From Leisingera aquimarina DSM 24565 (GTDB lineage Bacteria; Pseudomonadota; Alphaproteobacteria; Rhodobacterales; Rhodobacteraceae), in NCBI RefSeq assembly GCF_000473165.1, contig NZ_KI421504.1, positions 1,022,501 to 1,086,500 of the forward strand: a stretch of DNA of 64,000 nt, written 5' to 3'. The notes beneath the pieces were generated by a model. That model was given only the letters and a program-made list of their open reading frames with translations, made no database searches and had not been told where the DNA came from. Every line of letters begins with the position of its first letter. Position 1 is the stretch's first letter. Below are positions 45,543-54,771 of this stretch, piece after piece. The position numbers and the translations under genes are program-made.

Positions 45543-46708
45543 AGCTTCTGCAGCAGCGCCGGCGTCGGCCAGGCATCGGCGGGCAGGCCAAGACGGGCTT
45601 GCTCCTTTTGCACTGCAATCCGGGTGCGGGCTCCAAGAATGCCGTCGATATCCCCAACGTTATGGCCGCGGGCCTGTAGTATCTGCTGCAGCTGTTTCAT
45701 CTGAGTGCCATTCAGCCCGTTTTCGGGTTGGCCTGCGCTATAGACCTCTGCGCCTTCCAACCGGTTGGCAAAGTAAGCCGCAGTAAGGACATAGGTAAAG
45801 CTCTGGTTCCACTCAAAGTAGACGTCAAAGTTGGGATAAGCCAGGAAAGCCGGCCCCTTGTGGCCCTGCGGCAGCAGAAGCGAAGCGCGCAAAGAGGGAT
45901 CGGGTAGTTTGCCGTCCCTTGCAGAGACGCCGAGACCGCGCCACTGGGCTACGGATTTCTTGCGTCCGGTGCCCGTCAGTGTCAGATCCAGATCCTGAGG
46001 GATGATGACCTCTTGCAACCAGGGCTGGCCCGGCTTCCAACCCAAATGGGACAGCATTCGCGCGCCCGACATCAGCGCGTCGGCGGCCGAAGTTTTCAGG
46101 CTGACCTGGCCGTCGCCGTCAGCATCGACACCATGTTCCAGAATATCTCCGGGCAGCATCTGCACCATGCCGATCTCTCCGGCCCAGGCGCCTGTTGTGC
46201 GTTTGGGATCGAAATTGCCCTGGCTGAACAGCTCCAGTGCCGAGAAGACCTGCGGCCGGAAAAGCTCCGGGCGGCGGCAGTCATGCGCCAGGGTGACCAG
46301 CGCATCGCGGGTGTTGAAATCGCCCTGATAGCCGCCATAGTCGGTTTCGAACGCCCAGAAGGCAAGCAACACACCGCGGTCGATGCCATAGGTGTTCTCA
46401 ATCCGCTGGAAGATGGCATCATGTTTTTTCGCCATCTGGCGGCCGCGCTTGATCCGGCTTTGCGAGATCAGGTGGCGGGTAAACTCGATGAAAGGCTTCT
46501 GAAATACGCCCTGGGCACGGTCCGCCTTGAGCACGCCCGCATCCTTGCGGGTGCCCGAGAAGAAGGCGTTGACAGTGACGGTGTCATACCCGGCCTGCAC
46601 TGCCTCGTCTTTCATCAGCTTAACGAAATTCTGAAAGCCGCCGCCGCACTGGGCAGTTGCCACCGCAGGCAACAGGCTTGCTGCAAGGACGAAGGGCAAT
46701 AGGCGCAT
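45539..46708 (-). CDS. lytic murein transglycosylase with peptidoglycan-binding domain
   Basis: A 389-residue periplasmic enzyme with a signal peptide (LLPFVLAASLLPAVATA). The MltB/SLT2-type catalytic domain has the catalytic Glu in LLAFWAFETDYGGYQGDF, and the family segments WAGEIGMVQMLPGDILEHGVD and DALMSGARMLSHLGWK. A peptidoglycan-binding domain (LQQILQARGHNVGDIDGILGARTRIAVQ) ends the protein. It cleaves the glycan strand to anhydro-muropeptides during wall growth or recycling. Confidence 0.92.
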   Translation of the reverse strand: MRLLPFVLAASLLPAVATAQCGGGFQNFVKLMKDEAVQAGYDTVTVNAFFSGTRKDAGVLKADRAQGVFQKPFIEFTRHLISQSRIKRGRQMAKKHDAIFQRIENTYGIDRGVLLAFWAFETDYGGYQGDFNTRDALVTLAHDCRRPELFRPQVFSALELFSQGNFDPKRTTGAWAGEIGMVQMLPGDILEHGVDADGDGQVSLKTSAADALMSGARMLSHLGWKPGQPWLQEVIIPQDLDLTLTGTGRKKSVAQWRGLGVSARDGKLPDPSLRASLLLPQGHKGPAFLAYPNFDVYFEWNQSFTYVLTAAYFANRLEGAEVYSAGQPENGLNGTQMKQLQQILQARGHNVGDIDGILGARTRIAVQKEQARLGLPADAWPTPALLQKL

Positions 46709-46754
46709 GGTTCTGGCGCTCCTTAGTCTGACCGCTCCCGCAGGGTCTTATGTG

Positions 46755-47666
46755 CTAGAAAACCGAGGCAATGGCAACCGTCAGAACCAGAGCAAGTGCC
46801 CAGGTCTGCCAGAGCAGGGTCACGGAGCGGGTGATGGTTTCGGCATTGGCGCTTTTGGCACCAATTGCATGAACCCAGGGAAAGTCGCGCATCTGGCCTT
46901 CATAGGATCGCGGGCCGGCCAGCGCGGTGTTCAGCGCCCGCGCCATGGCGGCTTCGGGCCAGCCGGCATTGGGCGATCTGTGCTTGCGAGCGTCTGCAGA
47001 AATTGCACCCCAGTGGTGCAGCCGGCCGCTGGACAGGGCGATCAGCAACCCGGTCAGCCGCGCCGGGATCAGGTTCAACAGGTCGTCCAGGCGGGCGGCG
47101 GCCCAGCCGAAATCCTCGTACCGGTCGGTACGGTAGCCGATCATGCTGTCGGCGGTGTTGATCATCTTATAAACAATCAGGCCCGGCAGCCCGGCAATCA
47201 GGAACCAGAAAGCAGGGGCGATGACCCCGTCGGACAGGTTTTCAGATCCGCTTTCGATGGCGGAGCGGGCTACTTGCGGCGCCGTCATGGCCGCGGTGTC
47301 GCGGCTGACGATCATCGCCACCGCCTCGCGGCCTTCCTGCAGGCTGCTGCGCAGGCCCTTGGCGACGGCTGCAACATGTTCGGTCAGCGAACGCTGGGCG
47401 ATCAGCATGGCCGCCACCAGGATTTCCACCAGCGTGCCGGGCAGCGACAGCAGTTTGCCTGCGATGAAGCCGCAAAGTACTAGTGCCAACGCGGCCAGCA
47501 CGCCTTTGCCGCGGCGGTTTTGGCCGGTGTTGAGCGTGTGGTCGAAGAAGCCGACTGCCTTGCCCATCAGCACCGCCGGGTGGGTGAAACGGGACCACAG
47601 CCATTTGGGCTCGCCGAAAACGGCATCCAGAACGAGGGCAACCGCCAGCATTGCCGCGGTCGTCAT
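46755..47666 (-). CDS. cobD: adenosylcobinamide-phosphate synthase
   Basis: A 303-residue membrane protein that joins aminopropanol phosphate to adenosylcobyric acid (CbiB/CobD). It begins with [23 protein letters not shown] and has the segment [26 protein letters not shown], then [27 protein letters not shown] and [15 protein letters not shown]. Its start overlaps the stop of the upstream cobC by four bases. With bluB at 21701 this shows aerobic cobalamin synthesis or late-step salvage, though the two loci are far apart. Confidence 0.93.
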   Translation of the reverse strand: MTTAAMLAVALVLDAVFGEPKWLWSRFTHPAVLMGKAVGFFDHTLNTGQNRRGKGVLAALALVLCGFIAGKLLSLPGTLVEILVAAMLIAQRSLTEHVAAVAKGLRSSLQEGREAVAMIVSRDTAAMTAPQVARSAIESGSENLSDGVIAPAFWFLIAGLPGLIVYKMINTADSMIGYRTDRYEDFGWAAARLDDLLNLIPARLTGLLIALSSGRLHHWGAISADARKHRSPNAGWPEAAMARALNTALAGPRSYEGQMRDFPWVHAIGAKSANAETITRSVTLLWQTWALALVLTVAIASVF

Positions 47667-48637
47667 AGCGCCGCCTCCAGCCGGTCCCAGCCGTCAGCGG
47701 GCGGCAGGCCGAGGCGCAAATAGGTTTTGGAGTAGGGGAAGATCCGGCTCCAGATGCGGGAACGGGCAAGCTTGTTCTGCCAGGCCGCGGCATCGTTCAC
47801 ATTGTAGAGACGGAATAGGTCGGTGCCGCCCACCAAGCTGGCGCCCTTGGCAAACACCATTTCATCCAGCTGCGCCGCATCCGCCTTCAGCCGGGTGCGG
47901 GTGGCTTCGGCCCAGCCGTGGTCCTGCAGAGCCAGAGCGCCCGTGCGCAGGGCCGGGCCAGAGACGGCCCATGGGCCTTGCCACGAGGACAGGGTGGCGA
48001 TCAGTTTGGGATCGCCGATTGCAAAACCCAGCCGCAGGCCGGCGAGGCCCCAGAATTTGCCAAAGCTTTTCAGGACAATAACGCCAGGCCGGGCGGCCAT
48101 GCGAACCAAGCTCTCGGTTGGGCAGACATCGCAAAAGCTTTCGTCGATAATAGTGAGCGGTGCAGTGAGTTGTTCTTCACACCAGAGGCGGCCATCGGGG
48201 TTGTTCGGATGCACCGCGACACGGGCCTCAGCCGGGCCATCTACACGAATCTTCCAGCCGCGGGCTTCAAAGGCGGCGGCGTGCTCGTTGTAGGTCGGTT
48301 TGCTGATCTGCACCCAGCGCGGCGCGGCCAGTGCTGGCAGGGCTGCGATCAGGGCTGAAGCACCAGGGGCGGCGAGAACCGCAGCCTCATCCGGGATGTT
48401 CCAGAAAGACCGCGCGGCGCGTTCGAGATCGGCCAGCGCATCGGCGTCCGGCAGTGCGCTCCAGTCTCCGGCGGTGAGTTCCGGCAGCGGATAGGGGTGC
48501 GGGTTGATACCGGTGGAGAGGTCCATCCAATCGCTGCGGATACCGCCGAACTCTGCCATGGCAGCGCTAAGGTTGCCGCCGTGGTCCCTGGATGGGGCTG
48601 CATTATCAAGCGGGAGTTCAAGCATCGCGGTAGCCAC
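47663..48637 (-). CDS. cobC: threonine-phosphate decarboxylase-like aminotransferase
   Basis: A 324-residue PLP enzyme of the CobC/CobD(Salmonella) group, making (R)-1-amino-2-propanol phosphate for cobalamin. [46 protein letters not shown] and the PLP lysine in [18 protein letters not shown] are in order. The start may be the GTG at 48637 or the ATG at 48625. Neither has a clear ribosome site. I see no cobalamin riboswitch in the 137 nt before it. Confidence 0.88.
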   Translation of the reverse strand: MATAMLELPLDNAAPSRDHGGNLSAAMAEFGGIRSDWMDLSTGINPHPYPLPELTAGDWSALPDADALADLERAARSFWNIPDEAAVLAAPGASALIAALPALAAPRWVQISKPTYNEHAAAFEARGWKIRVDGPAEARVAVHPNNPDGRLWCEEQLTAPLTIIDESFCDVCPTESLVRMAARPGVIVLKSFGKFWGLAGLRLGFAIGDPKLIATLSSWQGPWAVSGPALRTGALALQDHGWAEATRTRLKADAAQLDEMVFAKGASLVGGTDLFRLYNVNDAAAWQNKLARSRIWSRIFPYSKTYLRLGLPPADGWDRLEAAL

Positions 48638-48774
48638 CGGTTGAATGTTGCTCCGAACGGTTCGGATGCCAAATCAGACACAGCAGTTCATAAAGCAACT
48701 GGGGCGAGGCGTGAACTCCCTAATTTTAGGAGCCTCGGAAGGAATTGTTCTGCCAGGGGCCGGCTGGCGTCAGA

Positions 48775-49749
48775 TCAGCCGCGCCGGTGCGGTTCCAGCC
48801 AGTCGATATCCGGGTTGACCGGAATGATCCGGTGCGGGTTGATGGTGTCGTGGCTGTAGTAATAGTGGCGCACGATATGCTGCATTCCTACGGTTTCAGC
48901 CACGCCCGGCCATTGATACAGCTCGCGTGTGTAGGCCCAAAGGTTCGAGTAGTCCGCCAGCCGCTTGCGGTTGCATTTGAAATGCACGTGATAGACTGGA
49001 TCGAACCGAAGCAGCGTGGTGAACAGCCGCCAATCGGCCTCGGTTACGCGATCTCCCAGCAGGTAGCGGTGCTGGGACAGCAGATCTTCCAGCCAGTCCA
49101 GGCTTTCAAACAGCGGCTCGACTGCGGTGTCATAGGCCTCTTGCGAGGTGGCAAAGCCGCATTTGTAGACGCCGTTGTTGATGGTGCTGTAGATGCGGGC
49201 GTTTACTGCCTCGATCGGCTCGCGCAGTTCCTCCGGCCAGTGGTCATCGCAGTTGCCGGTGATATCGTCGAAGGCCGAGTTGAACATGCGGATGATTTCG
49301 GCGCTTTCATTGGAGACGATGGTGTTCTGCACCTTGTCCCACAGCACCGGTACTGTTACCCGGCCGGTATAGCTTGCATCGGCGCGAGTGTAGACCTGAT
49401 GCATATGGGAGCTGCCGAACAGGGTGTCGCCGGTAGCGCCGTGATCGTCCGTATCAAAAGTCCAGCCTTCGCCCAGCATATCGGGATGCACAACGGAAAC
49501 GGATATGTGCTCCTCCAGTCCCTTCAGCTTGCGGAAGATCAGCGTGCGGTGGGCCCAAGGGCAGGCGAGCGAGACATAAAGGTGATAGCGACCGCTTTCT
49601 GCAGGGAAACCGCCCTCGCCCGAAGGACCGGCGCTGCCATCAGCGGTGATCCAGTTGCGGAACTGTGATTCGCTGCGTTTGAACGCGCCGCCAGTGGATT
49701 TGGTATCATACCACTTGTCGTGCCATTCTCCGTCGATCAAAAGGCCCAT
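48775..49749 (-). CDS. glutathionyl-hydroquinone reductase (xi-class GST)
   Basis: A 324-residue protein of the YqjG/PcpF group, which removes glutathione from glutathionyl-hydroquinones. The catalytic Cys63 is in LACPWAHRTL, with the family pattern GRYHLYVS before it and VPVLWDKVQNTIVSNESAEI after. The C-terminal helices carry the conserved TTLLRFDPVYHVHFKCN segment. It converts conjugates of quinone stress. It lies upstream of an unlinked small hypothetical gene on the other strand. Confidence 0.93.
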   Translation of the reverse strand: MGLLIDGEWHDKWYDTKSTGGAFKRSESQFRNWITADGSAGPSGEGGFPAESGRYHLYVSLACPWAHRTLIFRKLKGLEEHISVSVVHPDMLGEGWTFDTDDHGATGDTLFGSSHMHQVYTRADASYTGRVTVPVLWDKVQNTIVSNESAEIIRMFNSAFDDITGNCDDHWPEELREPIEAVNARIYSTINNGVYKCGFATSQEAYDTAVEPLFESLDWLEDLLSQHRYLLGDRVTEADWRLFTTLLRFDPVYHVHFKCNRKRLADYSNLWAYTRELYQWPGVAETVGMQHIVRHYYYSHDTINPHRIIPVNPDIDWLEPHRRG

Positions 49750-49963
49750 CGGGTCTGCTCCTGCTGCTGTGCGCAGGAAACATAGGCTTGCTCAGGCCGG
49801 GTGCCTATACAGCGCAGCGCGCAAGGCCTCTGCGCCACTGCACAAGAGCAACAAAATTGCGCGCCCGTCAAATTTCCAAAAATGTTCACTTGATTTTATA
49901 TATTTGTGACGCACCGTTGAAAGAAGGACCCGAGGAAACCCAAGCATTTGGAAGGCCGGAACG

Positions 49964-50332
49964 ATGAATACCTATGTGCCCAAAGCCGTACAGGAAGCGC
50001 TGGACACCGCCCGCCTTCAGGGGATGCGCAAGAAAAGCCGTTTGCGGGTAATGGCGGACAATGAGCTGGTCCCGGTTCTGCGGATGTGGAAGACGGGTTT
50101 TTCGGTTGAGGCAGAGACTGCGCCGATGCTGCGCGGGCTGGTCGATCTTTACGAGGGAGCGCGGCACCTGTCGCAATGCCTGATCGTTGCCAGCGAAGAA
50201 GAAGGCGGCGAGATGCGCTATGAGTTCAAGCGCTCCACCCCCGCTGCGGACAGGGCACCGCTGGATTTCTACAAATCCCCGGACGCACCGGCCGGGCTGA
50301 TCCCCTTCGACCAGTCGCAGGGCAAGATTTGA
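49964..50332 (+). CDS. hypothetical protein, 122 aa
   Basis: A soluble, mixed-charge protein: VPKAVQEALDTARLQGMRKKSRLRV, ELVPVLRMWKTGFSVEAE, LVDLYEGARHLSQCLIVASEEEGGEMRYEFKRST. No signal peptide or membrane helix is seen. Short hypotheticals of this length and layout occur in Rhodobacterales, but I do not recognise a family. The 214 nt before it, shared with the divergent glutathionyl-hydroquinone reductase, are AT-rich and could hold both promoters. Confidence 0.6.
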   Translation: MNTYVPKAVQEALDTARLQGMRKKSRLRVMADNELVPVLRMWKTGFSVEAETAPMLRGLVDLYEGARHLSQCLIVASEEEGGEMRYEFKRSTPAADRAPLDFYKSPDAPAGLIPFDQSQGKI

Positions 50333-50341
50333 GCCGCTGAC

Positions 50342-50872
50342 TCAGGGACGGATTTCAACCTCCGTCCCGATTTCTGCCAGGCGCCACAGCGTTTCCATCT
50401 GTTCATTGGTGACAGCGATGCAGCCGGCGGTCCAGTCGCCGGGCAGGGTGATCAGATTGCCCACCGAATTCGGCTGTCCATGAATGAAGATGTCGCCGCC
50501 GGGGCTGACCCCGGCCGCGTTGGCCTGCACCCTGTCTTCGGGCTGCGGATAATTGATTCCCAGCGACAGATGATAGGCACTGTTGGGGTTGCGCCGGTCG
50601 ATCAGAAAGGTGCCTTCGGGCGTTTTGCCGTCACCTTCCTGAAACTTGTCGCCTGCGGGTTCGAACCCTAGCGCGATGGGAAACTCCAGTATCGTTTCGC
50701 CGCCGTGGCTGGCGGTCAGGCGGCGGGCGGATTTCTCGATCAGGATGCGGTCGATCCGCTCCACCGCCGCAGCCTGCGGCGGCGGCGCGGGCCGCGGGGC
50801 AAAGGCCTGCCAGGCGGCCCAGGCGGCGCCGGTCAGAACAACCAGCGCCAGAAGGCGCAGCAGGCGCTTCAT
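50342..50872 (-). CDS. L,D-transpeptidase (YkuD family)
   Basis: A 176-residue periplasmic protein with an N-terminal membrane anchor (LLRLLALVVLTGAAWAAWQAF) and a Pro-rich linker. The YkuD domain ends with the active site: His in IHGQPN and Cys in LPGDWTAGCIAVTNEQM, close to the HGxx..SxGC pattern but with Ala before Gly-Cys. Such enzymes form 3-3 peptide cross-links or attach proteins to the wall. Two bases separate it from the PatB-type gene upstream. Confidence 0.87.
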   Translation of the reverse strand: MKRLLRLLALVVLTGAAWAAWQAFAPRPAPPPQAAAVERIDRILIEKSARRLTASHGGETILEFPIALGFEPAGDKFQEGDGKTPEGTFLIDRRNPNSAYHLSLGINYPQPEDRVQANAAGVSPGGDIFIHGQPNSVGNLITLPGDWTAGCIAVTNEQMETLWRLAEIGTEVEIRP

Positions 50873-50874
50873 GC

Positions 50875-52047
50875 CTACTGAAGATCCGAGAAGGCTGCGG
50901 ACAGGCGGCGGCAGGCTTCTTCGACACGGGAGCGCTGGGTGGCCAGGTTGAACCGTTCCATGAATTCGCCGCCGGCACCAAAGCCATCACCGGGCGAGGT
51001 GGCGATTTTGGCGCCTTCGCGCAGCCGTTTGATGAATTCCTCGCGGCTCATGCCGGTGTCGGAGAAATCCACCCAGGCCAGATAGGTCGATTGCAACGGC
51101 AGAGATTTTAGCCCCGGCAACGCGTTCACGGTCTCATCAAACAATTTCCTGTTGCCCTCCAGGTGGGCGACCTGGGCGTCGACCCATTCCGCACCCTCGG
51201 GCGAGTAGGCGGCAGTGATCATCGCAACACCAAGCGCACTGGGATCATAATCCAGCGTGTCCTGCCGGTGACGCATTGCGGCGCGCAGCTCCGGGTCCGG
51301 AATGATCATGTTGCCGGTCCTTTGACCGGCAATGTTGAAGGTCTTGGATGGCGCGGTCAGAGTGACAGTGCAGGCGCGTGCGTCGGGGGCCGCCACGTCC
51401 ATCGGAACAAAGGTGCTGCCGGGATAGACCAGATCGTGGTGGATTTCGTCGGAGACCAGGATCAGGCCGTTGCGTTTGGCGAAGTCCGCCACTTCGCGCA
51501 GCTCTTCCGGTGTCCAGACCCGGCCCGAAGGGTTTTGCGGCGAGCACCAAAGCAGCAGCTTCTCGGTTCCATTCAGGCGCGATTGCGCATCGTCGAGGTC
51601 CAGATTGTAAGTGTCGCCGTCGCGCGCCAGCGGGCACTCGGTGACCTTGCGCCCGGCCTTGTTCACCTTGTGCGCAAACTCATGATAAACGGGCGAGAAG
51701 ATGACGACGCCGTCGCCCGGCTGGCTCCAGACATCAATGCTAAGCGCAATTGCGTTGCCCAAGCCCTGCGACGTCAGCACCCAATCGGTTTCGATGTCCC
51801 AGTTGTGCCGGGTCTTCATCCACCATTGAACTGCCTGCAGATATTCCGGGTGCTGCCAGGAATAACCGAACACGCCGTGCTCTGCGGCCTGTTTGACTGC
51901 CTCGATGACACAAGGCGCGGTCTCATAGTCGGAGTCCGCCGTCCACATCGCCAGACCGTCCTCGGGGGAGACGCCGAACAGCTTCTCCATCTTGTCCCAC
52001 TTCGAGCTGTGAGTGCCGCGGCGGTCGGTGAGTTTGTCAAAATTCAT
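50875..52047 (-). CDS. MalY/PatB-type PLP-dependent cystathionine beta-lyase
   Basis: A 390-residue fold-type I enzyme. MWTADSDYETAPCVIEAV at the start, FGYSWQHPEYLQAVQWWMKTRHNWDIE, WCSPQNPSGRVW, DEIHHDLVYPG and the PLP lysine in LTAPSKTFNIAGQRTG are diagnostic. It probably cleaves cystathionine or other Cys S-conjugates to a thiol, pyruvate and ammonia. The ATG at 52047 is chosen; the longer frame to 52302 runs across the divergent deformylase promoter. Confidence 0.9.
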   Translation of the reverse strand: MNFDKLTDRRGTHSSKWDKMEKLFGVSPEDGLAMWTADSDYETAPCVIEAVKQAAEHGVFGYSWQHPEYLQAVQWWMKTRHNWDIETDWVLTSQGLGNAIALSIDVWSQPGDGVVIFSPVYHEFAHKVNKAGRKVTECPLARDGDTYNLDLDDAQSRLNGTEKLLLWCSPQNPSGRVWTPEELREVADFAKRNGLILVSDEIHHDLVYPGSTFVPMDVAAPDARACTVTLTAPSKTFNIAGQRTGNMIIPDPELRAAMRHRQDTLDYDPSALGVAMITAAYSPEGAEWVDAQVAHLEGNRKLFDETVNALPGLKSLPLQSTYLAWVDFSDTGMSREEFIKRLREGAKIATSPGDGFGAGGEFMERFNLATQRSRVEEACRRLSAAFSDLQ

Positions 52048-52127
52048 GTGGTGGATTCCCGTGTCGTTGCCCTTAACTTTAACTGCGAAGCTAATCGCTG
52101 CAGCGGCGCGCGCAAGGGGGCGTTGCG

Positions 52128-52676
52128 ATGGGGCCTGCAATCGCATACATGAAGCGCATGAAACGACCGATCCTGATCCATCCCGACCCCCGCCTGAAAA
52201 AGGTCTGCGTGCCTGTGCCGGACCTGAGCGATGACTTGCGCGTGCTGGCGGATGACATGCTGGAAACCATGTATGCCGCGCCGGGCATCGGCCTGGCGGC
52301 ACCGCAGATCGGCATCCTGCAGCGGCTTATCGTGCTGGACTGCGTCAAGGAAGAAGACGGTGATGCGCGTCCGCTGGTGATGTTCAATCCGCAAATCCTG
52401 TCTTCCTCCGACGACACCAACGTTTATGAGGAAGGCTGTCTGTCGATCCCGGACCAGTATGCCGAAGTTACCCGTCCCAGGGCCGTGGAAGTCGAATGGA
52501 TGGACCGCGACGGCAATGCGCAGCGCGAAACGTTTGACGGGCTTTGGGCCACTTGCGTGCAGCATGAGATCGACCACTTGAACGGCAAGCTGTTCATCGA
52601 TCACCTGAAGCCGCTGAAGCGCCAGATGATCACCCGCAAGATGCAGAAGCTGAAGCGCGAACGCGCCCGCGCCTGA
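52128..52676 (+). CDS. def: peptide deformylase
   Basis: A 182-residue metalloenzyme removing the formyl group from new proteins. All three motifs are intact: GIGLAAPQIG, EGCLSIP with the metal Cys, and QHEIDHLNG with two metal His and the catalytic Glu. AAGGGGGCG stands just before the ATG at 52128; the conserved region starts at MKRPILIHPD ten residues later, so 52158 is possible. It is followed by a second, altered deformylase-like gene after 14 nt and then by fmt. Confidence 0.94.
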   Translation: MGPAIAYMKRMKRPILIHPDPRLKKVCVPVPDLSDDLRVLADDMLETMYAAPGIGLAAPQIGILQRLIVLDCVKEEDGDARPLVMFNPQILSSSDDTNVYEEGCLSIPDQYAEVTRPRAVEVEWMDRDGNAQRETFDGLWATCVQHEIDHLNGKLFIDHLKPLKRQMITRKMQKLKRERARA

Positions 52677-52690
52677 GGGATATTCCACAT

Positions 52691-53188
52691 ATGACCGTCC
52701 GAACCTGTCTGCCCTGGCCTGACAAACGCCTGCGCTCAAGGGCTGAAGATGTCACCGGGATCACCGACGAGATCCGTGAAATCTGGAACGATATGGTCGA
52801 TACCATGGATGCGATGCCGGGCGTTGGTCTTGCCGCTAATCAGATCGGTGTGATGCTGCGGCTGGCAGTGGTGGACGGCTCCACCGAACGCGGCCGCGCA
52901 GTGAAGCTGGCCAACCCGGAAATCCTGCATTCCTCGATCGAGCTGCGTGAACACGATGAGGCCAGCCCGAACCTGCCGGGCGTTTCGGCCAAGATTAAAC
53001 GCCCGCGTGCTGTGACCGTCCGGTTCATCAACGAGCAAGGAATGGTCGACCGGAAGGATTTCATCGGGATTGAGGCGACCTCGGTGCAGCATCAGATCGA
53101 TCATCTGAACGGCAGGATGTATTTCGACCGCCTGAGCAAGGTGAAGCGCGACATGCTGATCCGTAAGGCGAAGAAGCTGAACGGCTGA
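52691..53188 (+). CDS. deformylase-like protein lacking catalytic residues
   Basis: A 165-residue relative of peptide deformylase. Motif 1 is kept (GVGLAANQIG). Motif 2, EGCLS in active enzymes, is SPNLPG, so the metal-ligand Cys is missing. Motif 3 is QHQIDHLNG, with Gln in place of the catalytic Glu. Both metal His remain. The rest of the fold is normal, so this looks like a pseudoenzyme, not a broken gene. It is 14 nt from def and 112 nt from fmt, suggesting a regulatory or binding role on the deformylase/ribosome pathway. Confidence 0.88.
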   Translation: MTVRTCLPWPDKRLRSRAEDVTGITDEIREIWNDMVDTMDAMPGVGLAANQIGVMLRLAVVDGSTERGRAVKLANPEILHSSIELREHDEASPNLPGVSAKIKRPRAVTVRFINEQGMVDRKDFIGIEATSVQHQIDHLNGRMYFDRLSKVKRDMLIRKAKKLNG

Positions 53189-53300
53189 GGCCGGATTTCA
53201 TTTGCCGGGCCGCTTGGAGCCCGGTTCGCGCCCGGCGGCAGGCTGTTAGGCGTCCGGGGAAGGGGAAGGTGGGCAGATTGCCTATCCTACGGAGGCTTTG

Positions 53301-54206
53301 ATGCGCATCATCTTTATGGGAACGCCTGATTTCTCGGTGCCGGTGCTGGACGCGCTGGTCGATGCAGGACACGAAATTGCGGCCGTTTATTGCCAGCCTC
53401 CCCGGCCTGCAGGCCGCGGCAAGAAGGACCGACCCGCACCCGTCCACGCCCGCGCCGCGGCCTTGGGACTGGAAGTGCGTCATCCAGTCTCCCTCAAAGG
53501 GGCAGAAGAACAGGATGCCTTTGCGGCTGTGAATGCGGATGTGGCGGTGGTTGTGGCCTATGGTCTGATCCTGCCGCAGGCCATTCTGGATGCGCCTGCG
53601 CATGGCTGCCTGAACATCCACGCCAGTCTTTTGCCGCGCTGGCGCGGGGCAGCGCCGATCCACCGCGCGATCATGGCGGGTGATGCGGAAACCGGCATCT
53701 GCATTATGCAGATGGAGGCAGGGTTGGACACGGGCCCGGTTTTGCTGCGGGAGGCTACTGAAATCGGAGCAGAAGAAACCACTGCCCGGCTGCACGACCG
53801 CCTGTCAGAGAGGGGCGCTGCGCTGATCGTCGAGGCCTTGAACCGCCTGCCGGAGCTGACACCCGAGGTGCAGCCCGAAGATGGCGTCACATATGCAGAA
53901 AAGATCGACAAGAGCGAGGCGCAGATCGACTGGACCCGCCCGGCGGCAGAGGTGGACCGCAAGATCCGCGGGTTGTCCCCCTTCCCCGGCGCTTGGTGCG
54001 AAATCGGCGGGGAGCGGGTCAAGCTGCTGGCCTCAAGACTGGCAGAGGGTCAGGGGGCACCGGGCGCGGTGCTGGATGGCGCCCTGACCATTGCCTGCGG
54101 CACCGGTGCGGTACAGTTGTTGCGCTTGCAACGGGCCGGCAAAAGCGCGCAGGATCCTGAGGTATTTTTGCGCGGTTTCCCGGTTTCCACGGGCAGCCGC
54201 CTGTAA
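53301..54206 (+). CDS. fmt: methionyl-tRNA formyltransferase
   Basis: A 301-residue enzyme that formylates initiator Met-tRNA with 10-formyl-[35 protein letters not shown], the catalytic [20 protein letters not shown] with Asn and His, and MEAGLDTGP are typical. The C-terminal OB-like domain begins near [19 protein letters not shown] precedes the ATG at 53301. It closes the def unit, a common arrangement. Confidence 0.96.
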   Translation: MRIIFMGTPDFSVPVLDALVDAGHEIAAVYCQPPRPAGRGKKDRPAPVHARAAALGLEVRHPVSLKGAEEQDAFAAVNADVAVVVAYGLILPQAILDAPAHGCLNIHASLLPRWRGAAPIHRAIMAGDAETGICIMQMEAGLDTGPVLLREATEIGAEETTARLHDRLSERGAALIVEALNRLPELTPEVQPEDGVTYAEKIDKSEAQIDWTRPAAEVDRKIRGLSPFPGAWCEIGGERVKLLASRLAEGQGAPGAVLDGALTIACGTGAVQLLRLQRAGKSAQDPEVFLRGFPVSTGSRL

Positions 54207-54219
54207 CCGGAGACGCTTG

Positions 54220-54456
54220 ATGATCCTGACCCTGATGGGCACCGTGGTGATTGCCGGGATTGTCGGCTACGCTTCTGAACGAAGCGGCTTTACCAGCAAT
54301 GGCTATGTGCCATCGATCATCATTTGCACCGGAGGTGCATTCCTGTTCTATTTCGTGCGGCTGATGTTCGGCATTGGCTTCAGCGCGCCGGGCTGGAATG
54401 CGATTGCTTCTTCCATCGGGGCCTTGGTGATCGTGCCGACCCATTGGCGCAGATAG
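54220..54456 (+). CDS. small membrane protein, 78 aa
   Basis: Two hydrophobic helices are visible (LTLMGTVVIAGIVGYASE and PSIIICTGGAFLFYFVRLMFGIGF), with a final segment NAIASSIGALVIVPTHWRR that could form a third. Gly-rich helices with a Tyr-Ala-Ser-Glu link recall the GlsB/YeaQ group encoded next to it, but similarity is weak. GGAGACGC precedes the ATG. It is 13 nt after fmt and 10 nt before the next small gene, so it may ride on the fmt transcript. Confidence 0.6.
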   Translation: MILTLMGTVVIAGIVGYASERSGFTSNGYVPSIIICTGGAFLFYFVRLMFGIGFSAPGWNAIASSIGALVIVPTHWRR

Positions 54457-54466
54457 GGAGATCGCT

Positions 54467-54703
54467 ATGCCCGTTCTTGCTTTGATTATCATCGGCGCTG
54501 CGGCAGGTTTCCTGGCGACCCGGCTGATGCGGCTTGAAACTGATATCATCACCACTGTTGTGATTGGCATGGCCGGTGCATTGATCGGCGGGATGGTGCT
54601 GCGCGCCCTGCTGGCGGTCATGGGTTTCATGGCCGGTTTTGCCGGCGCGGTATTGGGCGCTTTGGTGCTGATTTGGCTCTGGCAGCGGTACCTGCACAAG
54701 TAA
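54467..54703 (+). CDS. GlsB/YeaQ/YmgE-like small membrane protein
   Basis: A 78-residue protein with Gly-rich membrane helices: ALIIIGAAAGFLATRLM, TTVVIGMAGALIGGMVL and GFAGAVLGALVLIWLWQR. This is the layout of the GlsB/YeaQ/YmgE (transglycosylase-associated) stress proteins. The name is historical; no glycosylase residues are present. It is in tandem with the preceding small membrane gene. Confidence 0.72.
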   Translation: MPVLALIIIGAAAGFLATRLMRLETDIITTVVIGMAGALIGGMVLRALLAVMGFMAGFAGAVLGALVLIWLWQRYLHK

Positions 54704-54771
54704 TCCTGGCTGAGGTACGCAGGCCACAGCCGAGGGGGGAGCGCGCGATTTCTGCTGCACCGGGCCGCTGA

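Noticed and set aside
48638-48774. A possible cobalamin riboswitch before cobC
   Set aside because: No B12-box-like GCCACTG element or matching stem is seen on the minus strand.
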